Positions 8,770 through 17,356 of a DNA stretch of 64,000 nucleotides are shown piece by piece; within the stretch, counting starts at the first letter, position 1, and each line of letters begins with the position of its first letter. The notes under the pieces are model-generated. The model searched no databases. It was not told the origin of the DNA and worked only from the letters and a program-made list of their open reading frames with translations. Source of the stretch: Hyphomicrobiales bacterium. Lineage in GTDB: Bacteria > Pseudomonadota > Alphaproteobacteria > Rhizobiales > Rhizobiaceae. A program made the translations under genes and the position numbers. Location of the stretch: contig UBYA01000006.1 of the NCBI GenBank assembly GCA_900469615.1, positions 170,000 to 233,999 of the forward strand, written 5' to 3'.

Positions 8770-9693
8770 TCAGTTCAGGGATTCGTCCGTATCCTGATCG
8801 GAATCCTTGGCCTTGCTGAAGAGGCTCTTCAGCGCACTGGTCTTGGCTTTCGTGGCCTTGTTTGCCTTGAGGGCGCGCGTGGCGGCCTTGGCCTGCTCCA
8901 GCATCATCTCGATCTGGATCTGCTGGATTTCGGTCAGCCGCTCCCACTGGCGATTGAGGAGATGGTCGACCTTTTCATGCAGGTGGCGGATTTCCAGTTC
9001 GGCCTTCAGGTTGACCTTGTAGTCGTTGAGGGCGCGCAGGCGATCCTTTTCTTCCTGACGGCGCTGGCTCATCATGATGATCGGCGCCTGCAGTGCCGCG
9101 ATGGTCGACAGGACGAGGTTCAGCAGGATGAACGGATAGGCGTCGAAGGCCTTGTTCTCGCCCATGAGCAGATTGATGCCCATCCAGACGGCGAGGAAAA
9201 AACAGAAGGAGATGATGAAGGTCCAGCTGCCGCCGAACGTAGCAACCCCATCTGCCATCCGGTCGCCGATGGAGCGATGGTCCTCGTAGTCCTCTTCGAT
9301 GTTCTCGGCCAGGGTGTCATGAGTCTTCAGGCTTTCGACGACCTCGTCCTCGAGGTTGGAAAGCTCGCCGCGCTCCACCGTCAGAAGCTCGGCGATGTAC
9401 TGGGCGCGATAGTCATCCATGACCTTGCGGCTGATATAATCGTCGGCGCGAAGTTCGGGATGCTTCAGCCGCATGAAATCCGCAAGCGAAGGGCGAAGAT
9501 CGTCGACATGCACCGCGTCTTTTTTCTTCAGCACCTGGCCGGTGATGGCATCGACAAGCTTGACGGACTTGGCCTTCGCCTGGGCGAGACTCTTGGTATA
9601 GTCATTCATCTCTACTACGGTCGGGGTCTCGCCCTCGCCCGCGTCGAAATCGACGATGCCTTCCGCCGGATCAAAGGTCTTCGCTTCTGTCAT
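8770..9693 (-). CDS. DUF1003 membrane protein
   Basis: Protein of 307 residues. The centre (about 145-235) is the DUF1003 domain: DRMADGVATFGGSWTF, then two membrane helices (FIISFCFFLAVWMGINLLM and FILLNLVLSTIAALQAPIIM) and the conserved MMSQRRQEEKDR. The N-terminal half is soluble and acidic and resembles the extended form of the family. The C-terminus is a charged coil rich in Lys and Ala (about 265-307). The biochemical function of DUF1003 is unknown. It is a single gene convergent with tetA, starting at ATG 9693. Confidence 0.85.
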   Translation of the reverse strand: MTEAKTFDPAEGIVDFDAGEGETPTVVEMNDYTKSLAQAKAKSVKLVDAITGQVLKKKDAVHVDDLRPSLADFMRLKHPELRADDYISRKVMDDYRAQYIAELLTVERGELSNLEDEVVESLKTHDTLAENIEEDYEDHRSIGDRMADGVATFGGSWTFIISFCFFLAVWMGINLLMGENKAFDAYPFILLNLVLSTIAALQAPIIMMSQRRQEEKDRLRALNDYKVNLKAELEIRHLHEKVDHLLNRQWERLTEIQQIQIEMMLEQAKAATRALKANKATKAKTSALKSLFSKAKDSDQDTDESLN

Positions 9694-10164
9694 ATAGGGG
9701 GCCTTCTTTGACGTTTTCGCTCATCTAACCAATAATGCGAACAGGAATATGACTGTTGGAAGACTGTCGAAACCGCAGCCTGCGGAAATCGCTGCCGCGC
9801 CTTCGCAATCCTTCCCCTTCACCCGCGCCGGTCCAACCTTAGCGCCATTGTCCTAAGCAACGGCAAATAAAAATGCGCTCTTCCGGCATCCGGCTGTGGC
9901 GCTTCGGCCGCAAGGCACGGAACAACCGTTCCGCGATTTCGTAAACGTTTCCGAAAGCGCAGCGTGTCATTGCGGGAATTTCTACCGATTCAATCATGTT
10001 TTGCCTTTTGTGCCCCTTGACCGAGGCCGGCCGACCTCTATTTGCCGCGATGCAGCAGATATTCGCTGCTGCGAATAAATAGTAAGTTTCAAAGGATTAC
10101 ATCGCATCAACAGGATGTTGGGCCCTGTTGCCACGGGTTTTGCAAATGTGCGGAAAGGATAGCT
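9694..10164. other. Intergenic region before the PhyH-like gene
   Basis: No gene is convincing in these 471 bases. At 9919-9945 there is a GGAAC-N16-CGTAAA arrangement, close to an EcfG (general stress) promoter but with CGTA rather than CGTT in the -10 element and about 220 bp from the next start codon. I treat it as a weak candidate only. Otherwise the region is moderately AT-rich without recognisable RNA genes. Confidence 0.35.
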
Positions 10165-11121
10165 ATGCACAATCCCCCGGCAAAAGACTTGGAGTCCATC
10201 GCCCGGCAGGGCGGCCGCTTCAAGCGTATGGCCGTCAGGATACCGACTTACCTGACCGATCTTAAGGAGAATCCGGCCTGGTTGCCCATGTTCCTGTTGG
10301 CGCGAACCTTGCCGTTTCGGCAGATGCACTGGTTTGCCACCAGGCAGGCGGTCGAGGTCCCTGTTTCCGGTACGTCGATGTTTGAGGGTGTCGAGCGCCG
10401 AACCGTCGTCGACGCGCTGCGGGCGGATGGGATCTATCCGGGCCTGATGCTGCCGGACCGCATCCAGCGCGAGATTGCCGAATTCGCTTGCAATACCGGC
10501 TGCTACGGCAATTTCAACAGGAAGCTGGAATTCGTGGCGAGCGAGCATGCGGAGGCTGAAGCGCGTTTCGGGCGTCCGATTCTGAGCGGGCACTTTTTCG
10601 AGCGCTCGCTCGACTGCGATGCCGTCATGGCGGTTCAGCGCGATCCGCTGCTGATCGACGTCGCCCGCCAATATCTCGGCGGGCAGGCCAAGGTGATTAC
10701 CACCCGCATCTGGTGGAGCTTTCCGACGCAGGCGTCCGAGGCCGACAGAAGCCTTGCCTCGCTCGACAAATATCACTTCGATCTCGATGACTGGCGCATG
10801 CTGAAATTCTTCTTCAACCTCGTCGATGTGGACGAGGGCACCGGCCCGCACGTCTTCATCAAGGGAAGCCATCGGCGGCGCCGTGTCCGGCATCAGCTGA
10901 CGCTGCTCGTGGGGCACCCGGCAAACGAAGTGCTCGATTATTACGGGCAGGGGAATGCGCTGACATTGACCGGCAGGGCCGGGTCCGGCTTCGTCGAGGA
11001 TCCTTTCGGCTTCCACATGGGCACCGTACCCACGCGGAAACCGCGCCTGATGATGGAGGTCGGCTTCGGCGTTTCGAAGCCGTCGCGACGCCGCTTCCAT
11101 GGGGAGCCGGTGCTGCGCTGA
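10165..11121 (+). CDS. Phytanoyl-CoA dioxygenase-like protein
   Basis: Protein of 318 residues resembling the PhyH branch of Fe(II)/2-oxoglutarate oxygenases. A likely HxD metal motif is HFD in DKYHFDLDDWRMLKFF (about 190-205), followed by FNLVDVDEGTGPHVFIKGSH and a distal His in GFHMGTVPTRKPRLM that could complete the triad. The basic residue after it (TRKPR) could bind 2-oxoglutarate. The start at ATG 10165 follows GGAAAGGA. The substrate is unknown; homologues often sit with surface-polysaccharide or lipid-modifying genes. It is monocistronic. Confidence 0.68.
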   Translation: MHNPPAKDLESIARQGGRFKRMAVRIPTYLTDLKENPAWLPMFLLARTLPFRQMHWFATRQAVEVPVSGTSMFEGVERRTVVDALRADGIYPGLMLPDRIQREIAEFACNTGCYGNFNRKLEFVASEHAEAEARFGRPILSGHFFERSLDCDAVMAVQRDPLLIDVARQYLGGQAKVITTRIWWSFPTQASEADRSLASLDKYHFDLDDWRMLKFFFNLVDVDEGTGPHVFIKGSHRRRRVRHQLTLLVGHPANEVLDYYGQGNALTLTGRAGSGFVEDPFGFHMGTVPTRKPRLMMEVGFGVSKPSRRRFHGEPVLR

Positions 11122-11122
11122 A

Positions 11123-11215
11123 GCGATTCCGGGAAATAGCGGTGGCGGCTTTCCGTCCGGACGTGCCCGGAAACAAACGAACAGAGCGGTTTCGCGGTTC
11201 GAGGAGAAGCGGAAG
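11123..11215. repeat. Diverged RIME-like intergenic repeat
   Basis: This follows directly after the PhyH-like gene. The order GCGATTCCGGGAAA, GGCTTTCCGTCCGG, GAAACAAACGA, AGAGCGGTTTCGCGG matches the block order of the repeat at 55371-55476. The copy is degenerate and lacks the CTAGAGCA terminal inverted repeat. Such palindromic mosaic elements are widespread between genes in Rhizobiaceae. Confidence 0.55.
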
Positions 11216-11282
11216 GGCTTGAGGACCGTGCCGGCCGGATATCATGGAGCGCCGTTTGCAATCGGCGCTCCCGCTTTCGACC

Positions 11283-11768
11283 TCACGAGGCGCGGACAAA
11301 CCATTTGGCGATCAGATGGTCGAGCGCGATCCGCCCGGGCCCGCCGGCTATGATGACCAGAAAGCAGGTCGCCCAGGTGCCGTGCGTCGGCCAGGCGTCG
11401 GGATAGACGAAGATCTCGATCACCAGCGTCATGCCGAGCAACGCCAGCGCCGAAAGCCGGCTTGCCAGACCGATGACGAGCAAAAGCGGAAAGAAATGCT
11501 CGCTGAAGGCGGCGATATGGGCGGCGATCCAGGGATCGATCAGCGGCAGTTTGTATTCGGTCTGGAAAAGATAGACGGCATTGTCGGTGACATGCCAGCC
11601 ATCCACCTTGGTCTGCCCGGATTGCCAGAAGACGGCGGCAATCGACAGGCGTGCGATGAGCGCGATCAGGTCATGCGGAACGCCGTCGAGCAGCCTTATG
11701 GCACTATGGAGCCTTTGCGGCACGGTTTGCCGCTCGGCCGGGGCGGCCGTCATCATCTGTTTGTGCAT
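11283..11768 (-). CDS. DoxX family membrane protein of the bufferin operon
   Basis: Integral membrane protein of 161 residues with four hydrophobic segments. The DoxX pattern LIARLSIAAVFWQSGQTKVDG (about 37-57) and AAFSEHFFPLLLVIGLASR are clear. It is the last gene of a five-gene minus-strand operon, 18 bp after bufC. DoxX/DoxD-like proteins are a recurrent component of bufferin loci and are thought to act in membrane redox chemistry, but the reaction is not established. The ATG at 11768 follows a GGGAG-type site. Confidence 0.85.
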   Translation of the reverse strand: MHKQMMTAAPAERQTVPQRLHSAIRLLDGVPHDLIALIARLSIAAVFWQSGQTKVDGWHVTDNAVYLFQTEYKLPLIDPWIAAHIAAFSEHFFPLLLVIGLASRLSALALLGMTLVIEIFVYPDAWPTHGTWATCFLVIIAGGPGRIALDHLIAKWFVRAS

Positions 11769-11786
11769 GCCGGTTCTCCCTGGCGT

Positions 11787-12542
11787 TCAGCGGATGGCCA
11801 CGAAAGCGCCTGCCGTGAACGCACCGGCGAGGTTGGCGGAAAGATCGAAATCGGCGGCATCGGCAAGAGCCGCTTCGAAGGCACGGCCAAGATCGGCGCC
11901 GGAAAACAACCGCTCCAGAAAGGTTGCGCCGCCTTGCGGCAGACGATGCACCTCGACGGTCATCTGCGGGCGGACGACAAGGGCATCCTCTGCCGTCCAG
12001 CCGGCAATATCCCCGAATTCGATTTCGCCTGTGTTCATCGCCCATATGGTGACGGCCGGATGGATGGAGCGCGTGACGGAGGCGGAGGGGTGCGCCACGA
12101 GCGCAAGCTCCGCCAGGCCGGCCGGCTCGACGGTTGCCAACAGGGTGGCATCGACCGGCATTGCGTCGGCGGCGTGATAAGCGCGGCCGCGGGCAACCTC
12201 CAATCGCATGACATCGGGCAGATAGGGAATCTCCTTCGCCGGCTTAAAAGCCGCAACGAAATCGGGGAAATCATCGCCGTAGGCAAGCAGCAGAGGGGAT
12301 CGCGGCGGATGCAGCCTGATGAATTCGTGCGCCATGGCCGCGAAGAACTCTTCGCCGACGATCCTTTCCGCTGCCGGAAAGCGCGAGGCAAGCGCGCCGA
12401 TCAGGCCGATGGCGACATTGTTGCGATAGACGCCGAAGCGCCGCGCGGGCTGGTGTCCGTTCCAGGCCGTCAGCCCTTCGGGCATGGCCAGGCCGGGATC
12501 GACGAGCGCCGCGGCGAATTCGCTTTGAATGGCAAGAGACAT
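11787..12542 (-). CDS. bufC: BufC/HvfC family partner of the MNIO enzyme
   Basis: Protein of 251 residues of the family long called DUF2063 (putative DNA-binding). The N-terminus shows the family pattern GLTAWNGHQPARRFGVYRNNVAIGLIGAL followed by FPAAERIVGEEFFAAMAHEF. In characterised bufferin systems this protein is the partner that recruits the precursor peptide to the MNIO enzyme. It starts 10 bp after bufB, so the two are almost certainly co-translated. Membership is clear; the exact role is inferred from the family. Confidence 0.85.
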   Translation of the reverse strand: MSLAIQSEFAAALVDPGLAMPEGLTAWNGHQPARRFGVYRNNVAIGLIGALASRFPAAERIVGEEFFAAMAHEFIRLHPPRSPLLLAYGDDFPDFVAAFKPAKEIPYLPDVMRLEVARGRAYHAADAMPVDATLLATVEPAGLAELALVAHPSASVTRSIHPAVTIWAMNTGEIEFGDIAGWTAEDALVVRPQMTVEVHRLPQGGATFLERLFSGADLGRAFEAALADAADFDLSANLAGAFTAGAFVAIR

Positions 12543-12552
12543 CGCCTCCTCC

Positions 12553-13407
12553 TCAGGCTGCCCGGCGTGCGGCAGCGCGTTTCAGGATGGCTTCGGCTGC
12601 TTCGGCCTCGGCCCTCAGAACAGGCCATTCCGGCACGTCGTTATCCCATTCGACCAGGCTGGCGATCGGTCCCGTGCGGCCGATGAGCTCTTCGTAAAGC
12701 GCCCAGACGGGATCTTTGACCGGCGTATCGTGGCTGTCGATGAGCAATGGCGCGCCGGCGTCATCCACGGTCTGCGAATGGCCGCCGAGATGGATTTCGC
12801 GCACCCATTGCACCGGGAAGCGCCGGAGATAGGCGCGTGGATCCATATGGTGGTTGGTGGCGGCAACGAAGACGTTGTTGACGTCAAGCAGCAGGCCGCA
12901 GCCGGTGCGCCGGGCGACTTCGGCCAGAAAATCCGTTTCCTCAATCGTGCTTTCCTCGAAGAGCAGATAGGTAGCCGGATTCTCCAGCAGCATCTGGCGG
13001 CGAAGCAATGTCTGAACCTGATCGATATGGGCGCAGACCTGCGCCAGGGTCGTCTCGGTGTAGGGCAGGGGCAGCAGATCGTTGAGAAAGGTCGTGTCGT
13101 GGCTCGACCAGGCCAAGTGCTCCGAAAAGCTCTCGGGCTCATAGCGGTCGCAGACGATCTTCAGGCGGGCAAGGTGCTGCGCATCCAGCGGCTGCATCGA
13201 ACCGATGGAAAGGCCGACGCCGTGGATGGACAGGGCATAATCCTCGCGCAGCTTGCCGAGCCGGGCATGCGGCGGACCGCCCGCGCCCATATAGTTCTCC
13301 GCGTGGACCTCGAAGAAGCCGACAGGCTGGCGGACGGTATCGATCGCGGCGAAATGCTCCGGCTTGAAGCCGACGCCGGCGCGGCGGGGAAGTGCTGACG
13401 GTTTCAT
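12553..13407 (-). CDS. bufB: BufB multinuclear non-heme iron oxidase (MNIO, DUF692)
   Basis: Enzyme of 284 residues of the MbnB/HvfB/BufB family. Hallmark segments include [16 protein letters not shown] (about 30-45), [37 protein letters not shown] and REIHLGGHS, which supply the His, Glu and Asp ligands of the iron cluster. The family oxidatively modifies cysteines of a cognate peptide; in bufferins two core cysteines become thiooxazoles that bind copper. The substrate peptides are the two BufA genes just upstream. ATG 13407 is preceded by GGAGG; an in-frame start at 13476 adds an Arg/Pro-rich stretch that looks non-coding. Confidence 0.9.
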   Translation of the reverse strand: MKPSALPRRAGVGFKPEHFAAIDTVRQPVGFFEVHAENYMGAGGPPHARLGKLREDYALSIHGVGLSIGSMQPLDAQHLARLKIVCDRYEPESFSEHLAWSSHDTTFLNDLLPLPYTETTLAQVCAHIDQVQTLLRRQMLLENPATYLLFEESTIEETDFLAEVARRTGCGLLLDVNNVFVAATNHHMDPRAYLRRFPVQWVREIHLGGHSQTVDDAGAPLLIDSHDTPVKDPVWALYEELIGRTGPIASLVEWDNDVPEWPVLRAEAEAAEAILKRAAARRAA

Positions 13408-13493
13408 TGCGGGCCTCCGGGTTAAAATATTCCGTTCGGGAGGCGGGCGGCGCCTGCGGGAAGATGCGCCGCCCACGCGTTCGCGCTGCCTTG

Positions 13494-13778
13494 TCAGACC
13501 GGTGCCGGACCCTGCGCCAGGGTGCCGTGGCCGTTCGGCGTCTTGATCGCTTCACAGGTTCCGGCGGGAACCAGCTTCCACGAGTTGCGCTGGTAGTCGA
13601 CCTTCGATGTGCCGGCGCAGGTCGTGCCGGGGCCGGCGGCGCAGTCGTTCTGGCCCTTGAGGGCGACGCCGTAGCATTTTTCCTTGGCGTCTGCGGCCGA
13701 GGCGGCCGTTGCGCCGGCAACCAGCGTCACCGCGGTTGCGACCGAAGCAGCCAGGGCGAGTGCGGACATCTTGCTCAT
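13494..13778 (-). CDS. bufA: Bufferin precursor BufA, copy 1 (DUF2282)
   Basis: Small secreted precursor of 94 residues. A signal peptide ends near ASAADA (about 25-31), so maturation and action are periplasmic. The mature part has four cysteines (35, 46, 54, 75) in the family pattern [17 protein letters not shown]...CAG...PAGTC. The inner pair is the expected target of BufB. A highly similar second precursor lies directly upstream, and the two share a DNA block of about 50 bases that is nearly identical. Such peptides are known to sequester copper. Confidence 0.88.
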   Translation of the reverse strand: MSKMSALALAASVATAVTLVAGATAASAADAKEKCYGVALKGQNDCAAGPGTTCAGTSKVDYQRNSWKLVPAGTCEAIKTPNGHGTLAQGPAPV

Positions 13779-13824
13779 GACAAATTCCTCAAGACGGGTG
13801 ATGGACCGTGGATTCGAAATCGGA

Positions 13825-14091
13825 TCAGGCCGGGGTCAGCGAGCCATGCCCCTTCGGGGTTTTCATGGAAATGCAGCTGCCTGCGGGCACGAGCTTGAAG
13901 GACATCCTGTCGTAGTTCATCGTTGACTTGCCGGCGCAATCATGCTTGCCGGCGGCGCAATCGTTCTGGCCCTTGAGGGCAACGCCGTAGCATTTTTCCT
14001 TGGAGTCGGCTGCCGATGCCGGGGCGGCGATGGATGCCAGTGCCGATGCGATCGAGCCCGCGATAGCCAGGGTGATGATGCTGTTTTTCAT
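13825..14091 (-). CDS. Bufferin precursor BufA, copy 2 (DUF2282)
   Basis: A second precursor of 88 residues and first gene of the operon. A signal peptide ends around ASAADS (24-30). Cysteines are at 34, 45, 52 and 73. The [17 protein letters not shown] core is identical to copy 1, whereas the following segment differs ([17 protein letters not shown] against [18 protein letters not shown]) and is two residues shorter. The start at ATG 14091 follows AGGAGACAG; an earlier in-frame start at 14124 would spoil the signal peptide. A duplicated precursor served by one enzyme suggests dosage or different metal or partner preference. Confidence 0.87.
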   Translation of the reverse strand: MKNSIITLAIAGSIASALASIAAPASAADSKEKCYGVALKGQNDCAAGKHDCAGKSTMNYDRMSFKLVPAGSCISMKTPKGHGSLTPA

Positions 14092-14139
14092 GGATCTGTC
14101 TCCTCGATGGATGCCAGCCGTCATTGGCTTGCATCGAGG

Positions 14140-14167
14140 TCTACGGAGCGTCCTTGCCGGATGTTAC
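14140..14167 (-). promoter_or_regulatory. ECF (SigF-type) promoter of the bufferin operon
   Basis: On the minus strand the sequence reads GTAACA-N16-CGTAGA (-35 at 14167-14162, -10 at 14145-14140). This is the layout of ECF promoters, including the Caulobacter SigF type GTAACC-N16-CGAA. Transcription would begin near 14133, giving a leader of about 40 nt before the first bufA gene. The neighbouring sigma gene has the same pattern in front of it. Confidence 0.65.
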
Positions 14168-14330
14168 AGCCGCTTCGAAATTTTTTCCGTGTGGCACTCT
14201 TCTTATTGTGCCGGCTATCGGCTTGACGATGGCGTTTTATCCGCTGAGCCTGTGCGTGCGTACAGGCGGGCACGGCGCTCGGTGATTTCCGGCGGCAATG
14301 AAAAGGCTTGAAAAATAAGTGCAGTTGCCG

Positions 14331-14358
14331 GTAACGAAATCCTGCGGTCCCGCGTAAA
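14331..14358 (+). promoter_or_regulatory. Candidate autoregulatory ECF promoter
   Basis: GTAACG (14331-14336), 16 bp, CGTAAA (14353-14358) matches the element in front of the bufferin operon. A caveat: the sigma-factor ATG is at 14370, so a start about 7 nt after the -10 would give a 5-nt leader and lose the AAAGGAGA ribosome site. Either the mRNA is nearly leaderless, the gene starts later, or the match is partly fortuitous. Confidence 0.45.
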
Positions 14359-14369
14359 GGAGATGTCGG

Positions 14370-14936
14370 ATGAATCATTCGGCGCACGAAGAGGAATGGG
14401 CAGCCTGGATGCGCGCCGCCATCGGCGGCGATGCGCAGGCCTATCACCGTTTCCTGTCCGCGGTGACGCCGCATCTGCGCGCCATGGCGCGGCGGCGCTG
14501 CGATCAGCTGGGCGCGCCGGCGAGCGAGGCCGAGGACGTGGTTCAGGAAGTGCTGCTGGCCATCCATCTGAAGCGCGGCACATGGGATTCATCGCGCCCG
14601 ATCGGGCCGTGGCTGTCAACGATCGTGCGCAACAAGCTGATCGATAGCCTGCGGCGGCGCGGGCGGCATATGAGCGTGCCGATCGACGACGTGATCGATC
14701 TTCTGGAGGCGGAAGACCATACGGACGCCTTGGATCGGTTCGATGTCGATCGTATGCTGGAGCAACTGAAGGATCCGCAGAAAACGATCGTGCGCTCGAT
14801 TTCCGTCGAGGGAACCAGCGTCCGGGAGACGGCGGACCGGCTGAAAATGACGGAAGGGGCGGTGCGGGTGGCGTTGCACCGCGCGCTGAAGGCGCTTGCC
14901 GCCTTGTATCGGAGTGAGACCAGTGAAAACCGATGA
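14370..14936 (+). CDS. ECF sigma factor, SigF-like
   Basis: RNA polymerase sigma factor of 188 residues. Region 2 is at about 20-85 (QAYHRFLSAVTPHLRAMARRR then EDVVQEVLLAIHLKR), including the DVVQEV core-binding helix. Region 4 is at about 125-180 (LKDPQKTIVRSISVEGTSVRETADRLKMTEGAVRVALHRALKAL as a broken motif) and is a typical helix-turn-helix. It is divergent from the bufferin operon and overlaps the downstream anti-sigma gene by 14 bp. In Caulobacter, SigF/NrsF controls the buf operons in response to copper and thiol stress; the same logic is inferred here. Confidence 0.88.
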   Translation: MNHSAHEEEWAAWMRAAIGGDAQAYHRFLSAVTPHLRAMARRRCDQLGAPASEAEDVVQEVLLAIHLKRGTWDSSRPIGPWLSTIVRNKLIDSLRRRGRHMSVPIDDVIDLLEAEDHTDALDRFDVDRMLEQLKDPQKTIVRSISVEGTSVRETADRLKMTEGAVRVALHRALKALAALYRSETSENR

Positions 14937-15558
14937 CCTCATCAATCTTCTGGCACAGGACGCGCCGGTTCGCATGCGGATCGGCAAGGCCCTGACCATG
15001 GCGGTCGTCGCGGGCATCCTGATCAGCGGCGGCATTTTCTTCTCAATCATCGGTTTTCGCGCCGATATAGACAGCGCGATGGAGACCGTCCGCTTCCTGT
15101 TCAAGTTCGTCGTGACGATCGCGCTCGCCGTGACGGCATGCGCCGTCGTCTTCCGCATCGGCCGTCCGGGTGCGTCTTTGCGCGTATGGGGCTGGGCCCT
15201 TCTGGCGGCGCCGGTGCTGCTGCTTGCGGCCGCTGCCGTCGAAATGGCGGTCATGCCGGCCGATAGCTGGGGGGCGCGGATGATCGGGCACAATGCCCGC
15301 TTCTGCCTGACGCTCATTCCGTTGCTGTCGATCGGCCCGCTTGCCTGCTTCCTTTTCGCGCTGCGCCATGGCGCGCCGGAAAAACCGGGTGCGGCCGGCG
15401 CCGTCGCCGGCCTTGCCGCCAGCGGCATCGCCGCGACCTTCTACGCGTCCAACTGCACGGACGACAGCCCGCTCTTCGTATTGCTCTGGTATCCGATCGC
15501 GATCGCCATAGTGACGGCCGTCGGATATGTTCTCGGCAAGCGCCTCTTGCGCTGGTAA
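14923..15558 (+). CDS. NrsF-like membrane anti-sigma factor (DUF1109)
   Basis: Inner-membrane protein of 211 residues with six hydrophobic segments, as expected for DUF1109/NrsF. The N-terminal VKTDDLINLLAQDAPVRMR is the characteristic cytoplasmic start of the family, so I use GTG 14923, which overlaps the sigma gene by 14 bp (translational coupling). The last helices contain the conserved cysteine of the family in FYASNCTDDSPLFVLLWYP (about 165-185). In Caulobacter paired cysteines in NrsF sense the stress and release SigF. Confidence 0.85.
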   Translation: MKTDDLINLLAQDAPVRMRIGKALTMAVVAGILISGGIFFSIIGFRADIDSAMETVRFLFKFVVTIALAVTACAVVFRIGRPGASLRVWGWALLAAPVLLLAAAAVEMAVMPADSWGARMIGHNARFCLTLIPLLSIGPLACFLFALRHGAPEKPGAAGAVAGLAASGIAATFYASNCTDDSPLFVLLWYPIAIAIVTAVGYVLGKRLLRW

Positions 15559-15801
15559 GCCGACGGCGAGTGCGGAGCTGAAGAGGCACGGGGCATCCGA
15601 ATGCCCTTGCCCTGCTCAGGCGAAGCAGGCGATGACATTCGCACGCCTCACTAAAAGCATGAGCATCCACCGTCCATCGTGGACGCCGCGCTCCCGCTTT
15701 CAAAAAATTGCATTTGTCCGCGTTAAAGTATTTGCATCCGCGGCAAATTCTATTATAGAGGCGCAATCCTCGCCGCGAACGCTTAACCGCCTGGCGGCTG
15801 T

Positions 15802-15875
15802 TGGGGAATAGTTCAATGGTAGAACGACGGACTCTGACTCCGTTAATCTTGGTTCGAGTCCAGGTTCCCCAGCCA
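15802..15875 (+). tRNA. tRNA-Gln (anticodon CTG)
   Basis: A full cloverleaf is visible. The acceptor stem TGGGGAA (15802-15808) pairs with TTCCCCA (15865-15871). The D-loop contains TTCAATGGTAGAA, the anticodon stem-loop is ACGGA-CTCTGAC-TCCGT with anticodon CTG, and the T-arm contains GGTTCGAGTCC. CCA is encoded in the DNA (15873-15875). It reads CAG codons. It borders the polysaccharide cluster, but no duplicated 3' tRNA end was found, so there is no sign that it served as an integration site. Confidence 0.95.
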
Positions 15876-16016
15876 ATTCTCCATTTCTCATTCATGAATG
15901 CGTGTGTTGGTTTCGCTGAGTGATGCTTTGTGGAGCAATTGTGGGTGACCCGCTTGAGCAAAGCTTACACGCATTGCCACAGGTGACGGGGCCAATGCTT
16001 TTCGCTACAGAGCATT

Positions 16017-17126
16017 ATGCGCGTTCTCCATTTCTTCAAAACATATTGGCCTGACACATTCGGTGGTGTGGAGCGGACGATCCATGCGATTGCCAAAGGG
16101 GTCGCCAAATACGGTATCGAGTCCGATGTGCTTTCGCTCAGCAGGGCGCCGGGCGAAAACAGCCTCGCATTCGACGGACATATGGCTCATAAGGCGAAGC
16201 TCGACTTCGAATTCGCTTCGACGGGCTTTTCCCGTGAGGCTTTCGGTCGTTTCCGGGAGCTGAGCAAGAAAGCCGACGTTATTCACTATCACTTCCCCTG
16301 GCCGGTGATGGATGTGGTTCATCTTACCTCGCGCACCGGAAAGCCCTCTGTTGTAACTTATCATTCCGATGTCGTGAAACAGAAGGTGCTGCTGCAGTTC
16401 TACAAACCGCTGATGTTGCGCTTTCTGGCCGATGTCGATCGCATCGTTGCGACCTCGCCCAATTATCTTGAGTCAAGCGATGTGTTGAGGAAGTTCCGGG
16501 CGAAGACGACGGTCATTCCTTTGGGTTTAGACGAGACGGATTATCCGAGTGTCGACGACGCGGTACGCATGCGCTGGCGCAGCCGTTTTCCAGGGCGCTT
16601 TTTCCTGTTTGTCGGCGTCCTGAGATACTACAAGGGCATTCATATACTGGTGGAAGCTGCCAGGAGAAATGGTCTGGAGGTTGTCGTGGTCGGTAGCGGC
16701 CCGATGGAGGCGGAGCTGAAGCAGTTAGCTGCGAAAGGTGCTGAAAACGTCCATTTTGTCGGCGCCGTGTCGGACCAGGATAAGGTCGCTCTCCTCGAGC
16801 TTTGCGAGGCTTTCGTTTTCCCATCCCCACTTCGTTCGGAGGCTTTCGGATTGTCGCTGGTCGAGGCGGCAATGTTCGGAAAACCCATGATTTCATGCGA
16901 AATCGGCACAGGAACGAGCTTCGTCAATCTGAACGATAAAACGGGCCTGGTCGTCCCGTCCAACGATGCCGATGCCCTGTCGGATGCCATGAAGCGCCTG
17001 TGGCAGGATGAGAAGAAAGCCGCGGCGATGGGCGTTGCTGCCCGTGACCGCTATCTTGCGCACTTCACGGCGCAAAGAATGTGTGCGGCTTATCATCGTC
17101 TTTATGACGAGCTGGTGCAAAGATGA
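16017..17126 (+). CDS. Glycosyltransferase family 4
   Basis: Cytoplasmic, membrane-associated retaining glycosyltransferase of 369 residues. The GT4 N-terminus HFFKTYWPDTFGGVERTIHA (about 5-24) contains the GGVE donor loop. The C-terminal Rossmann half has FLFVGVLRYYKGIHILVEA (about 198-216) and the E-x7-E motif SEAFGLSLVEAAMFGKP (about 266-282). These enzymes transfer mannose, glucose or similar sugars to a growing lipid-linked oligosaccharide. The neighbours (sugar transferase, O-antigen ligase, nucleotide-sugar enzymes) place it in surface-polysaccharide synthesis. The start codon has no strong ribosome site. Confidence 0.88.
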   Translation: MRVLHFFKTYWPDTFGGVERTIHAIAKGVAKYGIESDVLSLSRAPGENSLAFDGHMAHKAKLDFEFASTGFSREAFGRFRELSKKADVIHYHFPWPVMDVVHLTSRTGKPSVVTYHSDVVKQKVLLQFYKPLMLRFLADVDRIVATSPNYLESSDVLRKFRAKTTVIPLGLDETDYPSVDDAVRMRWRSRFPGRFFLFVGVLRYYKGIHILVEAARRNGLEVVVVGSGPMEAELKQLAAKGAENVHFVGAVSDQDKVALLELCEAFVFPSPLRSEAFGLSLVEAAMFGKPMISCEIGTGTSFVNLNDKTGLVVPSNDADALSDAMKRLWQDEKKAAAMGVAARDRYLAHFTAQRMCAAYHRLYDELVQR

Positions 17127-17356
17127 CCGCTCGTTGGAAAGCGACTTGAGGCGGGTGTCGGCGCCAAGGTTCTTCTAGCTTTCGGTAAGAGGAAGACCGG
17201 GCACAATAAGATTACTGACTATCGGCCGCCCAACATTCTCCAAATACATTGACGTATACGGCATGGCGCAAGCGCATTGTGTCTGTCTCCTTCACTGGTT
17301 GCTGAACGAACCTGTGAGGGAAATCGCTATGGCTCGTTGTCATCCGGAGTTATAGC

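Noticed and set aside
9919..9945. Possible EcfG general-stress promoter (GGAAC-N16-CGTAAA)
   Set aside because: The -10 lacks the expected GTT and the element is about 220 bp from the next gene; GGAAC is also part of a local GGAAC/GTTCC palindrome that could create the match by chance.
12553..13476. Longer start for the MNIO enzyme at 13476
   Set aside because: The extra 23 residues are Arg/Pro-rich, and GGAGG is correctly spaced from ATG 13407.
15591..15606. Hairpin GGGCAT-CCGA-ATGCCC after the NrsF-like gene as a terminator
   Set aside because: The stem is only 6 bp and there is no T run, so I could not support a terminator.
15802..17126. tRNA-Gln as an integration site for a polysaccharide island
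   Set aside because: No integrase gene and no second copy of the tRNA 3' end were found in the following 10 kb, and base composition does not shift sharply.
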